DNA of 64,000 nt from Lactuca virosa. Lineage: Eukaryota > Streptophyta > Magnoliopsida > Asterales > Asteraceae. Of the stretch, positions 45,225-56,148 are shown in pieces. Where the stretch lies: assembly GCA_928212115.1 (NCBI GenBank), contig CAKMRJ010005523.1:250725152-250789151 (forward strand), given 5' to 3'. Below the pieces are notes generated by a model. That model did not search any database and had not been told where the DNA came from. It worked only from the letters and a program-made list of their open reading frames with translations. Position 1 is the stretch's first letter. Each line of letters begins with the position of its first letter. The position numbers and the translations under genes were made by a program.

Positions 45225-45833
45225 CTATCTCTTGCGATAGAGGGTCATATCAACAGCCGGTTTTTCCAAAGATGGTGTTAACTTCGTTCCAAATGCCATA
45301 GGAACCTTTACTTTGGAATCTCCCATCATGCCAAACTTAGCCAGTAACGTCTTCGTGTAAGCCTCCTGATTGATAAATATGCCTTCGGGTCCCTGTCTAA
45401 TATTCAAGCCAAGGAAAAAGTTAATTGGACCCATTGAGCTCATCTCAAACTTAGTCTCCATCAACTTCCTGAATTCAGCTGTTAGGCTAGGATTCATGGA
45501 ACCGAAGATGATGTCATCGACGTAAATTTGGACGATCATTAAGTGGTCACCCACTTTCTTGCGAAAGAAGTTTGGGTCAACCGAACCTTGTTTAAACTTG
45601 GACATTTTTAGAAATCGAGTAAGGGTTTCATACCAGGCTCTAGGAGCTTGCTTCAAACCATAGACGGCTTTATCCAGAATATAGCAATGATCAGGATACC
45701 TTTCGTTCACGAAACCTGGTGGTTGCTCAACATATACAGTCTCCTCTAGTTCTCCATTCAGGAAGGCACACTTGACATCCATTTGAAATACTTTAAAGTT
45801 TTTGTGTGCAGCATACGCCAGAAAGATTCGCAC
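45225..45833 (-). pseudogene. pol: reverse transcriptase core fragment (element 2)
   Basis: 202-residue frame with the RT palm: [27 protein letters not shown] and the catalytic YVDD (complement of 45513-45524). The first part of RT (45834-46060) is out of frame, and the frame is lost again after the MTLYR segment. Confidence 0.85.
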
Positions 45834-46060
45834 TGATTCTAACCTTGCTACAGGAGCGAAGGTTTCTTCATAGTCTATATCTTCTTCCCTGACAATATCC
45901 CTTCACAACCAGCCTTGCTTTATTATGAATCACATTCCCTTCTTTGTCCATTTTGTTTCTAAAAACCCATTTTAAGCCAACTACAGATGCATCCTTTGGT
46001 GTGGGAATTTAATCTCCAAACTTGATTTCGCTCAAACTCATGGAGTTCGTCTTGCATTGC

Positions 46061-47581
46061 CTATACCCAATCGGAGTGATCAAGTGCAATATTAACCGTT
46101 TTTGGTTCTATTTTCGATATGAACGAATTAAACATGCAAAATTCTACTTGAGAGAACAGAGCAGTTTGCTTTGCTTTTATTTGAGACCGAGTAAGAACTC
46201 CCTCAGATGATTCATCGATTACTTGAGTTTTTGGATGATCTCTTGTCCATTTTGTGAGAGGAGGGTAGTTTGGATCATAGTCAGGATCCAATTCGACATT
46301 TATTTCTTCTCCCAATTCTGATTGAGAATCCGAATCATCATTCGTATTATGATTCTCCCCCTCGAATGATGAGACGATTTCAACATCAGGTTCAGAATGC
46401 TCTCCCTCGAATGGAACTTCATGGGTCTTTGCTGGTGATGGATTTTTCCCTTGGAAAGACGAATCAGAGTTATCTGATGTGGATGAACCCTCCCCTTGGA
46501 ATATCGAACTTTCTTTTGGAGGTTCGCTTGGACCTGGCTGTTCGGTTGGTCCTTGATGTTCGCTTTCCATTTCTTTTGCTGCTTCATCGATAATTTTCTT
46601 CAAGTTGTCGATCTTGTTGTCAGCTGCCTTTGTCTCAGAATGAATTTCTCTCTCTGGTTCATCAAAGAGCAACATGTATTCTTCAAATAGATTGGAAATT
46701 GGAACCGAGACTTGACCTGATTTTGGAAAGATTTCTTCCGTTGGACTTTTGCTTGATTGAAGTTTCTTCACGTAATCATCATCAAAGGTGACATAGTAGG
46801 TTTCTTCAATTTTCTTTGAACGTTTATTCAGAACCCTAAATGCCTTTGAAGTTAGCGAGTAACCAAGAAAAATCCCTTCGTCTGCCTTTACATCAAACTT
46901 GTTTCTATTCTCTTTGGAGTTGAAAATAAAGCACCTTGAACCGAACACATGGAAGAACTTGACATTTGGCTTGTGATAATTCAAGATTTCGTATGGAGTG
47001 ATGGAAAATCTCTTATTGAGGAAGGATCGGTTCTGGGTATAGCAGGCAGCAACAATTGCATCAGCCCAGAAGTACAAAGGTAAGGAGGCGAAGCTGAGCA
47101 TGGTTCGGGCTGCTTCACACAAAGAGCGGTTTCGTTTTTCAACTATGCCGTTCTGTTGTGGAGTGTAGGGAGCAGAAAAGTTGCGAGACACTCCCTTATC
47201 AACGAGAAATTCTTCAAACTCTTGATTTTTGAATTCCAACCCGTTGTCACTTCGGACATTTCTAACCACCTTTCGCAGTTGAAGTTCCACTTGCTTTATA
47301 AATGCTTTGAGCTTTGGAGTCGCCTCTGATTTCTGTTTAAGAAAGAAAACCCAGGTGAAACGTGAAAAGTCATCAACAATTACTAAAATGTACTTATTAC
47401 CACCGATGCTTTCGATTGCTGAAGGACTACACAAGTCGATGTGTAGAAGTTCAAGTGGTTCGATGATCTTTGTGTTAACACATGTGGGATGACTCAATAC
47501 GGCTTTGCTTTCCCATCTCGCATGCTGCGCACAAGTGTTCCTTATCAAATTTGAGAAGTGGAAGTCCTCGTACATGATCAC
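46061..47581 (-). pseudogene. pol: integrase and acidic linker (element 2)
   Basis: 506-residue frame. The DDE residues are visible: Asp in LHIDLCSP, Asp in RSDNGLEF, Glu in PQQNGIVEKRN. Then comes a long acidic linker with repeated FQGE/FEGE motifs before RT. The start of the frame is not a true N-terminus; a frameshift near 47500 separates it from the pre-integrase zinc domain. Confidence 0.87.
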
Positions 47582-47837
47582 TGATAACCAACTTGTTGAT
47601 GTCCTTAAAGTTGAGATGAGAGAGTCTTCGGTGCCATAGCCAACTTTCGTCAGAGTGTGCTTTCGTTAGAAGGCATACAACTGGCTTTCCTCGAATTGGG
47701 TTAAGATTTAGAGGATACATTTCTCCTTTTCGCTTGGATTTTAACAGGACAGTCTTCGTCTTCTTTTCAACAATCTCCGAACCTTCATCATCGAACAAAA
47801 ACCTTGAAGCCAGTTCCCACAACCAGTTGAGAGACAC
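47475..47837 (-). pseudogene. pol: pre-integrase zinc domain (element 2)
   Basis: 120-residue frame with HRRLSHLNF and CAACEMGKQS, corresponding to 11536-11900 in element 1. The protease signature WYIDSGCSRHM is upstream at about 48000-48040 in a different frame. Confidence 0.8.
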
Positions 47838-48848
47838 TGATGAGATTGTGCTGCAATCCCTCTACATATGCTACCTTCTGGATTGAGAATTCACCATTTG
47901 TGATCATTCAGTAGCCTTTGATCGTGCCATATGAATTATGTATTTGACACATCCATCATCCTTAAGGGACCGAAACTACCTTAGCTTTTCCCTCCTTCCT
48001 TTCATGTGACGTGAGCAGCCACTATCAATGTACCATTCGTCGTCGAACTGCTCGTCACTTATAACCTGAAAAAATTAAGCAGATTTAGGAACCCAAAGTT
48101 TCTTGGGTCCTCGTGAGCCTTTTACAGGATAGGGAATTGTAACAGAAATATCAACCAAATATGTTCTTTTTATTAAAGTGGTTTCATCTTTTCTTTTGAT
48201 GGTAAAAACCTTGATTTTATTGTTTTCTTGTTTTGGTTTATTTGAATCAAACTTTTTATTGTTCTTTTGATTCTCATGTAAACTAGTCTTTAGATTCCTA
48301 GGGTTAGCTGACGTCTTCTTGGTATGAACTTCAGAGTGCGAGACTATCTTTCCATTTCCTTTGATATCCTTAACTGGGTTCGGCTTTGGTTGTTGATGAG
48401 GATGATGGAGTTTAGGACCGAAACTGGTCTTTCGGTTCTTATCGCTGCTTGATTCGGCACCAAAACTATTTCTTCGGTTCGTTTGACTGCAAGAGTGACA
48501 GTGAGTGCATGGACCTTCGTTCGTCTGAGGGCTTACTTTCGCTTGTGGATTCGATACCTTGTGAACGTGATTAGCGTCATGAGAATTCCAAAACTGCTTT
48601 CTCTCTTTGAGATTCTTCTGGTACCTTCTGTTCCTTTGACGTGTTCGCTCAGCAAGTTGTTTTTGAGATTTGTGAATGTTTGCTTTTGGTTTCGGTTTAT
48701 TTTCACTAGCTTCGCTTGGAGATGATTCTCTTGATACCTTTACCGGTTCGCCTTGAATTTCTTTTGTACCGCTTGTACTTGGCTTGTCAAAGCTTGAAGG
48801 CTAGTTAAGAGGTTCAACCACATATCTACCCTTGACTCTCCATGAGGC
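47838..48848 (-). pseudogene. gag-pol linker and protease remnant (element 2)
   Basis: No long frame remains. Short in-frame blocks include the protease motif (about 48000-48040) and a Lys/Asn-rich linker ending LWVPKSA, followed by TAA at 48075-48077. Decayed counterpart of 12070-13000 in element 1. Confidence 0.6.
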
Positions 48849-49505
48849 TTACTCTGACAGACCTACTGTTTCGTCAGCATTGTCAATGGGAGCTGACCAG
48901 AAGAAATTATCACACCCATCAGCGTTGTCTTCATCTACCAAAGAAGTTAGCTCAACTGTTTGCTTCTTGGTAACTCTAGTGGTGGCATATACTTGATTCG
49001 GTACTGTTTGCACCTTTTTATATACAACCGCTTTTTCTTTAAGGACTTTGGACTTGTCCTTGGACATACGAGCGAACTCGACTGAGTTTTCATATATGAG
49101 AGGTTTAGCCGGTTTGGGTTCGCTTTTGAGGAATTCAGAGCAGTCAACCACATCCTCTACAAAAATTTCACTCATTTCACTGTCCTCATCAAATTCAGAA
49201 GAATTTTCCACATTCATCTTATTTTCTGAACTTAATTTGGTATTCAATGAGTCAAATTTGTGCATGGTTTCGGTCTTTATTTTCAATTTGTCATTTTCAT
49301 CCAATAAATTCCTAAGCATGTCCTTATGGTCTTTGGACTTAATAAAGGACTCAATTTTCTCCAGACCAATCCTGTAAGCATCCGAAACCTCATCTGATGA
49401 TACAATGGATTCAAAATTATAGCAATCAACATCGACTTCATCCTCCTTTAATTCAAGAAAGGGAAAAATCATTTTGTGAACCTTTTTGCCAATGTCACAA
49501 TTCAA
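48849..49505 (-). pseudogene. gag C-terminal region (element 2)
   Basis: 218-residue acidic and helical frame (SEFDEDSEMSEIFVEDVVDCSEF). No catalytic motif. It lies between the coiled-coil part of gag and protease. Confidence 0.6.
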
Positions 49506-49511
49506 ATGTAA

Positions 49512-49943
49512 CTAAGTAATATTAGTGTCAAGACGTTTAACAATTAAACAAAAAATGTTCCTTTGTTTTAAAAACTTCAAATTGTCACGTTGCACATATA
49601 TCAACTCATCTCTAGTTCTAACTAAGTCTAAGTTCGTCTTCTCTATCCACATCCTTCGCTCCTCACTCTTGGATGTCGCCCTGCTAATTTGATCGGTTAG
49701 GTTGGCATTTGTGAGGCGTGTTTGCATTAGACTTCCACTTAAACTAGAAAATTTGAATTTCAATTCGTTTAATTCCTTTTCATAGTTTGTTACTGGTATT
49801 TTAAGTGATTCGAGAATGGATTGTACCTTCTTGATCAACTGATCGCAGTCGTTGATCCTTTTGCTCACAGGTTTGGCAGCAAAACACTTATCTTCCTTCT
49901 GATTCACCTCATCATACTCGCCTTCGGTTGTGTAGCCCCTCAT
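49512..49943 (-). pseudogene. gag coiled-coil segment (element 2)
   Basis: 143-residue frame, helical, same position as 13894-14337 in element 1 (NYEKELNELKFKFSS, KTNLDLVRTRDELIY). Confidence 0.6.
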
Positions 49944-50063
49944 TTATGACACTCCAGCTGTCACCATCAAACATCTCCCAGAAAGCTCAGTACTATCTTC
50001 TTTCGGTACAAATGCCTTGCTATGCGTAGGTTTACGTACTTCTTCATCTTCAGAGTCTGTAGA

Positions 50064-50411
50064 CTAGACCTCTACGCCACCGAACTCATCATCAACAACG
50101 TTCTCCTGCACAATCAAAGCATTCATTGAACTGTTAGAGGATTTCTTCTTCTTTATCTCCTCCAGCATGCGCATATGGCATGCTTCATCATCTTCACCCT
50201 CCTTCTTCTCCGATAGCTTTCTTAACATGCAATCTTTGGCAAAGTGGTTTTTGCCATGGCAGAAGTTGCAATCGTATCCGGAGTCTCCTACCAGTTTGCT
50301 CTCCTTCTTCTCTTCTTTGAGGATTATTTTTGATCTCCTCTTTCGCCTTTTCTGAGCTATAGCTTCCCTGCCAGTTTCAGTTCTTGGCAACAGGGAACTT
50401 TTTGCGAGCAA
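50064..50411 (-). pseudogene. gag zinc-knuckle fragment (element 2)
   Basis: 115-residue frame with the CCHC knuckle CNFCHGKNHFAKDC and flanking basic residues, matching CHYCNGANHLANDC of element 1. It is separated by a frameshift near 50390 from the Gag core. Confidence 0.82.
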
Positions 50412-51249
50412 ACCGCTTTGGGTTGGAAACCATCATTGCATACTCTTCGCTTGTTAGATCACATTCTGACATTTCTGACTCTTCTTCATCTTCTGCCACA
50501 TTCTTCGCCTTAGTGAGAAGGGCCAAGGATCCTATACCAGACACCACTTTCGCTTCCTTTGTCACAACACTTTCATGAGACTTGAGAATAACCACCATCT
50601 TCGCCAATGAATAGGTTTTAAACTGCTCGTGAGCCTTCACAGTTGATACCACAGCCATCCATTCGGGTCTTAAACCATTCATAAATGTGACCTTCTGTTC
50701 GATCACTTCTCTTCCAATACCGTGCTTGATCATATTGCTCAAAAGATGGTTGAAACGATCGAATTCCTGAATAAGTTTTTCATCTGGCTTTTGTTGGAAA
50801 GCACCGAACTCAGAGAGCAATAGAGTTTGGATAGAATGCTCTAGGTCCTCATCAGTGGAATACAACTCTTTAAGCCTATCCCATATCTCTTTTGCCGTGG
50901 TGCATGGGCTTACCAAACGAAAAGTATCGGATTGTAAAGCAAATCTAATCATTATCATGGCTTTAACATTACACAACAACTTATCTTTTTCGTCTTGAGG
51001 AATCTTGTCCACATGAGTTAAGAGTTTGTTGTACTCCTTTTGAGTCTTAATAGTTCTATTTGTTCCAGAATGAACAAAAGGACCCAATGTTATTGCCTCC
51101 CAGATAAGATAACCATTGTCTTCGGAACCAACGACATAGTCCTCAAAGTGATGCGTCCAAACTTCATAATCTTGAGTGTATAGAATCGGGATTCTGGTTG
51201 TGGATCCAAATGCTGTTGGAGATATTGATCGGATTGGTTTGTGAATCAT
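50377..51249 (-). pseudogene. gag core (element 2)
   Basis: 290-residue frame beginning at an ATG about 190 bp after the PBS. UBN2-type Gag core: CTTAKEIWDRLKELY, FDRFNHLLSNMIKHG, FMNGLRPEWMAVV. The N-terminus (MIHKPIRSISPTAFGST) differs from that of element 1, so the two elements belong to different sublineages. Confidence 0.87.
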
Positions 51250-51436
51250 CGTGAGATATGATGACCTTTTTCAGATATCTGCTAAGAATCAGACTTGTAA
51301 AGATTGAATTAGGGTTTTATCAAAAGCAAGAAATAACGTCAATGAAGAGATGACGTCTCCTACAGATTCGATAAAAGCGGAAACCCTAAAAATATTCTTC
51401 CAACAGAAGAGATGCGTATGTATTACACAGTCTCCT

Positions 51437-51448
51437 GCTCTGATACCA
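51437..51448 (-). promoter_or_regulatory. Primer binding site, initiator Met-tRNA (element 2)
   Basis: The complement reads TGGTATCAGAGC, two bases inside the LTR at 51451. Confidence 0.93.
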
Positions 51449-51450
51449 AT

Positions 51451-51768
51451 TGATGAGAATGATAATTAGATATCAATAAGACAATAACAAGTAATAGACA
51501 ACGATAAACAGTACGATGAATCAAACGAGTGTCAAATGATTAAACTGTTCCACCTTAGAAGAATTCAATGAGAATTGCTACTGTAGAGGTGTGCTAGGGT
51601 TACAGTACAAGATCTATCAAATAATAATCAAGAAGCGTGATCGATATAATGCATGCATGCATTATATATACTAAACCCTAAAACAAAACACGGCTGGACA
51701 GGCCCCAGACCGAGTATACATATGGATCTAAGAGCTAAGCCCAATAACGCAACCTCTTAGACTCAACA
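51451..51768 (-). repeat. Middle LTR of Sirevirus-like element 2
   Basis: 318 bp. It serves as the 5' LTR of the long unit (next to the PBS) and as the 3' LTR of the short internal piece to its right (next to a PPT at 51769-51781). It carries the TGCATGCA palindrome at 51644-51667. Confidence 0.92.
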
Positions 51769-52391
51769 ATCTCCCCCTTTGCGTCAATTGGGGCGAGAGA
51801 TCAAGTTGGTTGAGCAATAGTGCTTTTCTTCACCGTCTTAAATATCTTCAGTATAATAGCAAGAAGAGTTTGGCGAAAAGAAATGTACCACCGAAGCATA
51901 TCCGAAAAGTTCTTCTTATCATTCTCACTGTTCTGTTTACACCTGTGTATAATATCAAGAACGTGCTCCAAACATGTAGTGGAGAACAGGTGTTTATCGT
52001 TGAGAGCGAACACAAATTTTTGACCTTCGCCTCGAGTGAACATAACGATGTGATATTTTGAATCAGTTTTTCCCATCTGCATTTTGTTCACTTCGCCAGT
52101 CTTCCCAATCGGTTTGATAGTGGGCTTCTTCCTTAAGACGCTTGCAATCTCTTGATCCATTTTTGCAACCTCAAAGATGTAAGAGGCTAACATTCTCTTG
52201 AGGTGATCAATAATCGGCTCATACTGCTGTTGATCAGTCAACAAAATGTTGTTGAGAAGGATCCAATCAAGTGGATTCAGATTCGGTAGATCCGCCAATG
52301 AGATCATATGGACCGAATTTTCTGATCCTCGGGTCACTTTGAATTTGACATTTAAAAATGAACCCGCAGGAGTCGGTTTCAATATCTTAAC
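51769..52391 (-). pseudogene. Duplicate accessory-gene 3' end in three-LTR composite
   Basis: PPT followed by an open frame (about 52390-51801) that matches the C-terminal part of the accessory gene at 37467-38060. It is intact across the point where that copy is frameshifted. It is cut at about 52392, where it joins an LTR remnant through an A-rich run. Confidence 0.8.
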
Positions 52392-52480
52392 TAAAAAAAA
52401 ACACGGCTGGACAGGCCCCAGACCGAGTATACATATGAATCTAAGAGCTAAGCCCAATGACGCAACCTCTTAGACTCAAC
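52392..52480 (-). repeat. Truncated third LTR of element 2
   Basis: About 88 bp matching the last part (plus-strand order) of the two full LTRs, ending CTCAAC with the final A lost, then TCAAG (52481-52485), the partner of 37090-37094. Confidence 0.85.
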
Positions 52481-52485
52481 TCAAG

Positions 52486-52967
52486 TAAAGACCTTGGGGG
52501 GGGGGGGTTCCCAAGGCACTAGAGTATAAGACCTTGGAGGGTTTGCATGGCATCCGTAGTCAAGACCTCGGGGGGTTCTTGAGGCATTGTGCTAAGACCA
52601 TGTGGGGGTTCCCATGGCACCCGGAGTAAGACCCTGGAGGGTTTCCAGGGCATCCTTATATGTTTATATGCATGGCTTATTTCGCTTATGTGGTTGATAT
52701 GGCTTATGTGATTATGTGGGGTATGCTCTGGGAAACTTACAAAGCATTAGCTTATAGTTTGTTGGATGTTTCAGCTACTTCAGGATCTAAGGGCAAGGGC
52801 CCGACATGCACTTTTTGGCGTTTTGTTTGGGGACACACTGATCTTATGAATAATGTATCTGATGTTTTTGGATTTGAAAACAATTGTGATTGGAATTTTA
52901 TAACTTATGGAAATTAAATTCGTTATTTAAAAATGAAAAAATTTTATTGAGATTTTGGGCTGTTACA
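52486..52967 (+). repeat. 5' LTR of plus-strand gypsy element, right part
   Basis: Continues the LTR from 37094. It starts with five more hairpin units (to about 52655) and ends GGGCTGTTACA at 52967. Confidence 0.8.
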
Positions 52968-52970
52968 AGT

Positions 52971-52982
52971 TGGTATCAGAGC
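52971..52982 (+). promoter_or_regulatory. Primer binding site of plus-strand gypsy element
   Basis: TGGTATCAGAGC (initiator Met-tRNA), three bases after the LTR end. It fixes plus-strand orientation for the LTR that began at 35227. Confidence 0.9.
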
Positions 52983-53678
52983 CTTGGTTTGAGGGATTCG
53001 GGCACACTCTCGGGTGTGTCAGGACTCAAACTAAGGAAATGGTAAAAATTGTTTTCAAAAATCAAAGTTAAACACTTCTTAAAACCGATTTCTTGCAAGA
53101 AAAAGGGAGAGTGCAATGCGCGTAATCTGCCGAGCTCAAGTAAGTATTTTCCCCAGTAGATTAGCCATGCTATGATAATAGTTGGAATGTGATAATCGTA
53201 TGAATCTTTCTATGTGTATGCTTTCAAAATTGTACACGGTTAGGGTCTTATAGCCTTAGAATGATGAATTTGGCCTTATTTCCTGTTCCTTGTCTGGTTG
53301 TGGTTCTAGGGTAGAGTCTTTTATTTGAAAGTCTATTTGATCCTATTCTGTGTATAATTTGCATGCATAAGGCAGCCTGTTATGATTGATTTGAGTTCTG
53401 ATATGATGGGATTGAGCAAATCTTAGGAGAACCTAGGATTTTAGTTATGCGGTAGTTTGTGTAATATGATTTGTTTTCGGATGGATTAGAGTTATCAGGT
53501 AGAGCCTTGAGGAAGGTACAAGTAGGTGTGGAAGGTAGTATTGCGCCCGTACTACTAAAAGCACAGGACCTGTACCCGAACTAATGTTGGACCTGGAAGC
53601 TCTAAGGAGGACCAATGTGGAAGGATTCCTTTTTTTTGAACATCCTGATCATTATGCCTTGTGATATTTCGTTGTAGT
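52983..53678 (+). other. Leader of plus-strand gypsy element
   Basis: About 0.7 kb of non-coding leader between PBS and gag. It contains TTCCTTGTCTGGTTGTGG at 53286-53303, the motif shared with other gypsy leaders and hairpin loops in this window. Confidence 0.6.
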
Positions 53679-53876
53679 ATGGTGATGACACAACACGGAG
53701 CAGGGGGGTCGTGATCTGGATCAGGATCAAGATTTGGGTCGGGCTATGCTATTGAGCCCATTCATGAGAGGTTGCGCGAGCTTATCGCGGCTGAGGTTAC
53801 AAGGGGTATTCTTGACGCTACCCCGGTGATATTCGAGACTGTCAAGGAGGGGATGATGGAGATCATGGAGGAGAGG
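53679..53876 (+). pseudogene. gag N-terminus, interrupted (plus-strand gypsy)
   Basis: Starts at ATG 53679 with a Gly/Ser-rich N-terminus, then ERLRELIAAEVTRGILDATP, typical of gypsy Gag from plant elements. An in-frame TGA lies at about 53712, in the Gly/Ser stretch. At 53876 it is cut by the LTR of the minus-strand gypsy element. The rest of this element is beyond the window or lost. Confidence 0.7.
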
Positions 53877-54293
53877 TGTCACACCCCAAAACCGGAATGG
53901 CGGAAACGTTCGGGGGCGGAGGACGTGATGTTTAGTATCACAAGACATGCATCATAGTAATCAAAGTAACAAACAACCATTTCATTAGAAAGAAAGTGTT
54001 TACAAAGTATGTGGTTCACATAAGATAGACTACAAAAGTAAATAACAAAACAAGACATGAAGCTACTATGCTCTATCTTTTGTATCCTAGTGCGCGTACC
54101 TGTCTACTGGTTTCCTGAGCATACAAGTTATTTTGAAAGAGTAGATTAGCATTTAAGCTGGTGAGTTCATGAGATTTTAGTGATGTAAAGTAAGTTGTAA
54201 GTTCTTTTAGAAAAGTTCGCCTGTTCCTCCATAAAATCCTATATTTCCTGATATGATGAAAGATAAGTAAAATGACTCTACAATCCTCTCTAT

Positions 54294-54467
54294 GAGTACT
54301 AAACGGATACAAGTTATATAAAACCCCAGAGTAAACAAACAATCAATTGTGTGTATGTGCCCTAAGCCCACAACCAAACAAGGAACATGAAATGAGGCGG
54401 AAGGCACACATCCTATTGTTTGTTAGATCATCGTTGTATATAACCCTGACGTATTCACTTGGTACTC
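54294..54467 (-). repeat. Hairpin unit A
   Basis: Outer arms GAGTACTAAACGGATAC (54294-54310) against a complementary GTATTCACTTGGTACTC (54451-54467); inner perfect 10-bp arms 54334-54343 and 54415-54424. The loop holds ACAACCAAACAAGGAACA. Unit A' in the right LTR is at 63441-63613. Confidence 0.75.
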
Positions 54468-54572
54468 ACGGAGTTAACTGTAATAGTTCCTTTATATTTG
54501 ATGAAAACATTCTTTAAGAAAACCCTTATTTCTTTTAGTAAAAATAGTAACCACAATGGTTCCTTCTATAAT

Positions 54573-56091
54573 GTAACAAACCGTTATTTCAAACCTATGT
54601 AATAATGTAGGTCAATTTGTAGTTCTTTTTAAAATGATAAAGATAAATTTTAGCATATTATGTACATTTACATAATTGACCCTCAAAAATAAATTATTAA
54701 ACAATCTCTATTGGGATGAACCAAGTGGTAGAGATTGTAACAAGGTTTCCAAAAATATAAAGAACACTAAAATCCGAGTTATAACGAAGAAGTTATGACC
54801 AATCGAAGATCCGCGACAAAACCGACAAAACACTGTTCAGTGTAAAAAGTGAATTTTCAATAAAAGGCTTTTTAGCCATAACAATCTAAATGTAAGTTGT
54901 AGTTTATGTTAAACCGAGAGATTTCATAAAAAGAACGTCAAAATCTGACTTCGTATGAAGAAGTTATGATTTTTCTAAGTTTCAGTATAGCATTATACAG
55001 CTAAAAACTCGAAATAAAGATCGAGTGATTTTTAGCCGACACAACCTAAACGAGAGTTGAAGGTCTCGTCAATAGTAGTACAACAGTAAAAAGACAGACA
55101 AAAACGGACGTCGGATGAAGAAGTTATGAATTCTTAACGGATTTCCTGTACCGGTCTGTTAAAAATAATAATATTAAAAATAAAGTCAAAAATTAGCCGA
55201 CGAAGACTAAATGAAAGTCATAGAGTATAATTTTACCTACGCGTGCATATAAAGAACGTCGAAAACGGAGCTCGTATGCGAAAGTTATGAATTTCGTAAG
55301 TTTTGGGCACAAAAATCGAGAAATGTTGAAAACCGGGAAAAATCGCATGGTGTACCTTCGGCCACGTCACCTCGCATGCGAGGCTTCCTCGTGTCCTCCC
55401 CGTGTCAACTCCTGATTGGACCGAAGTCGCGGTCCAATAGCCATCCGACACCCCTCGCAAGAACGCGCTACCGAGCTCGGACCGTGCCTTCTTCTGATTC
55501 GACCGAAGTCCGGTCCACTCCTGGTCTGACACGTCTCGCCAGCTGTCCGAAGCGAGCCCTCCCCCTCGGCACCTGTCCGAACACGCGGCTGCTTCTCCTT
55601 GCTTCGGATCCAAGGCTTCAGCCTATATAAGACATGCGAGACCTTCCGGATTTTTCACATTTTTCACCCCATTTTCCATACTTTTTCACTTCTTTCACCA
55701 CTTTAAAATTTCCTACAACCCCTAAAGCCCCGGTAGCAAGTCTAAAACCCTAAGCAAGCCTCGAAGCCCCGATAATCCCGAGAAAAACAACTTTCTCCAG
55801 TTGAAACTCTGCCCGATTAAATCCGGTTTTTCTTCAAATAAACTCATTTTCAGAAAACGAAACGCTGTCCAAATCACTACCTATCAAGTGAGTTCATACC
55901 CCCGTATTTTCATAATTTTTACTGTTTTAAGGGGGTGAATACAATTCTAATACAAGAACTTTTGTGTTATAAATAAATGATTACAAATCGTGATAAAATG
56001 ACATTAAGTCATTAAAAATACTCAAAATATTAAACTCTTTAATAAACTTATATTTTTCCCCAAAATTCATGTTTATATATATATATATATA

Positions 56092-56148
<57 letters not shown>

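Larger units (their letters stand above)
37095..52480 (-). mobile_element. Sirevirus-like Ty1/copia retrotransposon 2, three-LTR composite
   Basis: Target duplication TCAAG at 37090-37094 and 52481-52485 encloses the whole block. Sense order from the right: a truncated LTR (52392-52480), a short internal 3' piece (51769-52391), a full LTR (51451-51768), PBS, gag, pol, spacer, accessory gene, PPT, and a full LTR (37095-37434). It has the same gene order as element 1 but is well diverged, with about nine substitutions and a 22-bp indel between its two full LTRs, so it is older. It is riddled with stops and frameshifts and interrupted by a solo LTR at 42130-44058. Confidence 0.92.

Noticed and set aside
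54294..54467. Considered a hammerhead ribozyme (retrozyme) for the hairpin units because of CCCTGATG motifs.
   Set aside because: The CTGATGA and GAAA core boxes are not present together in the required order on either strand.
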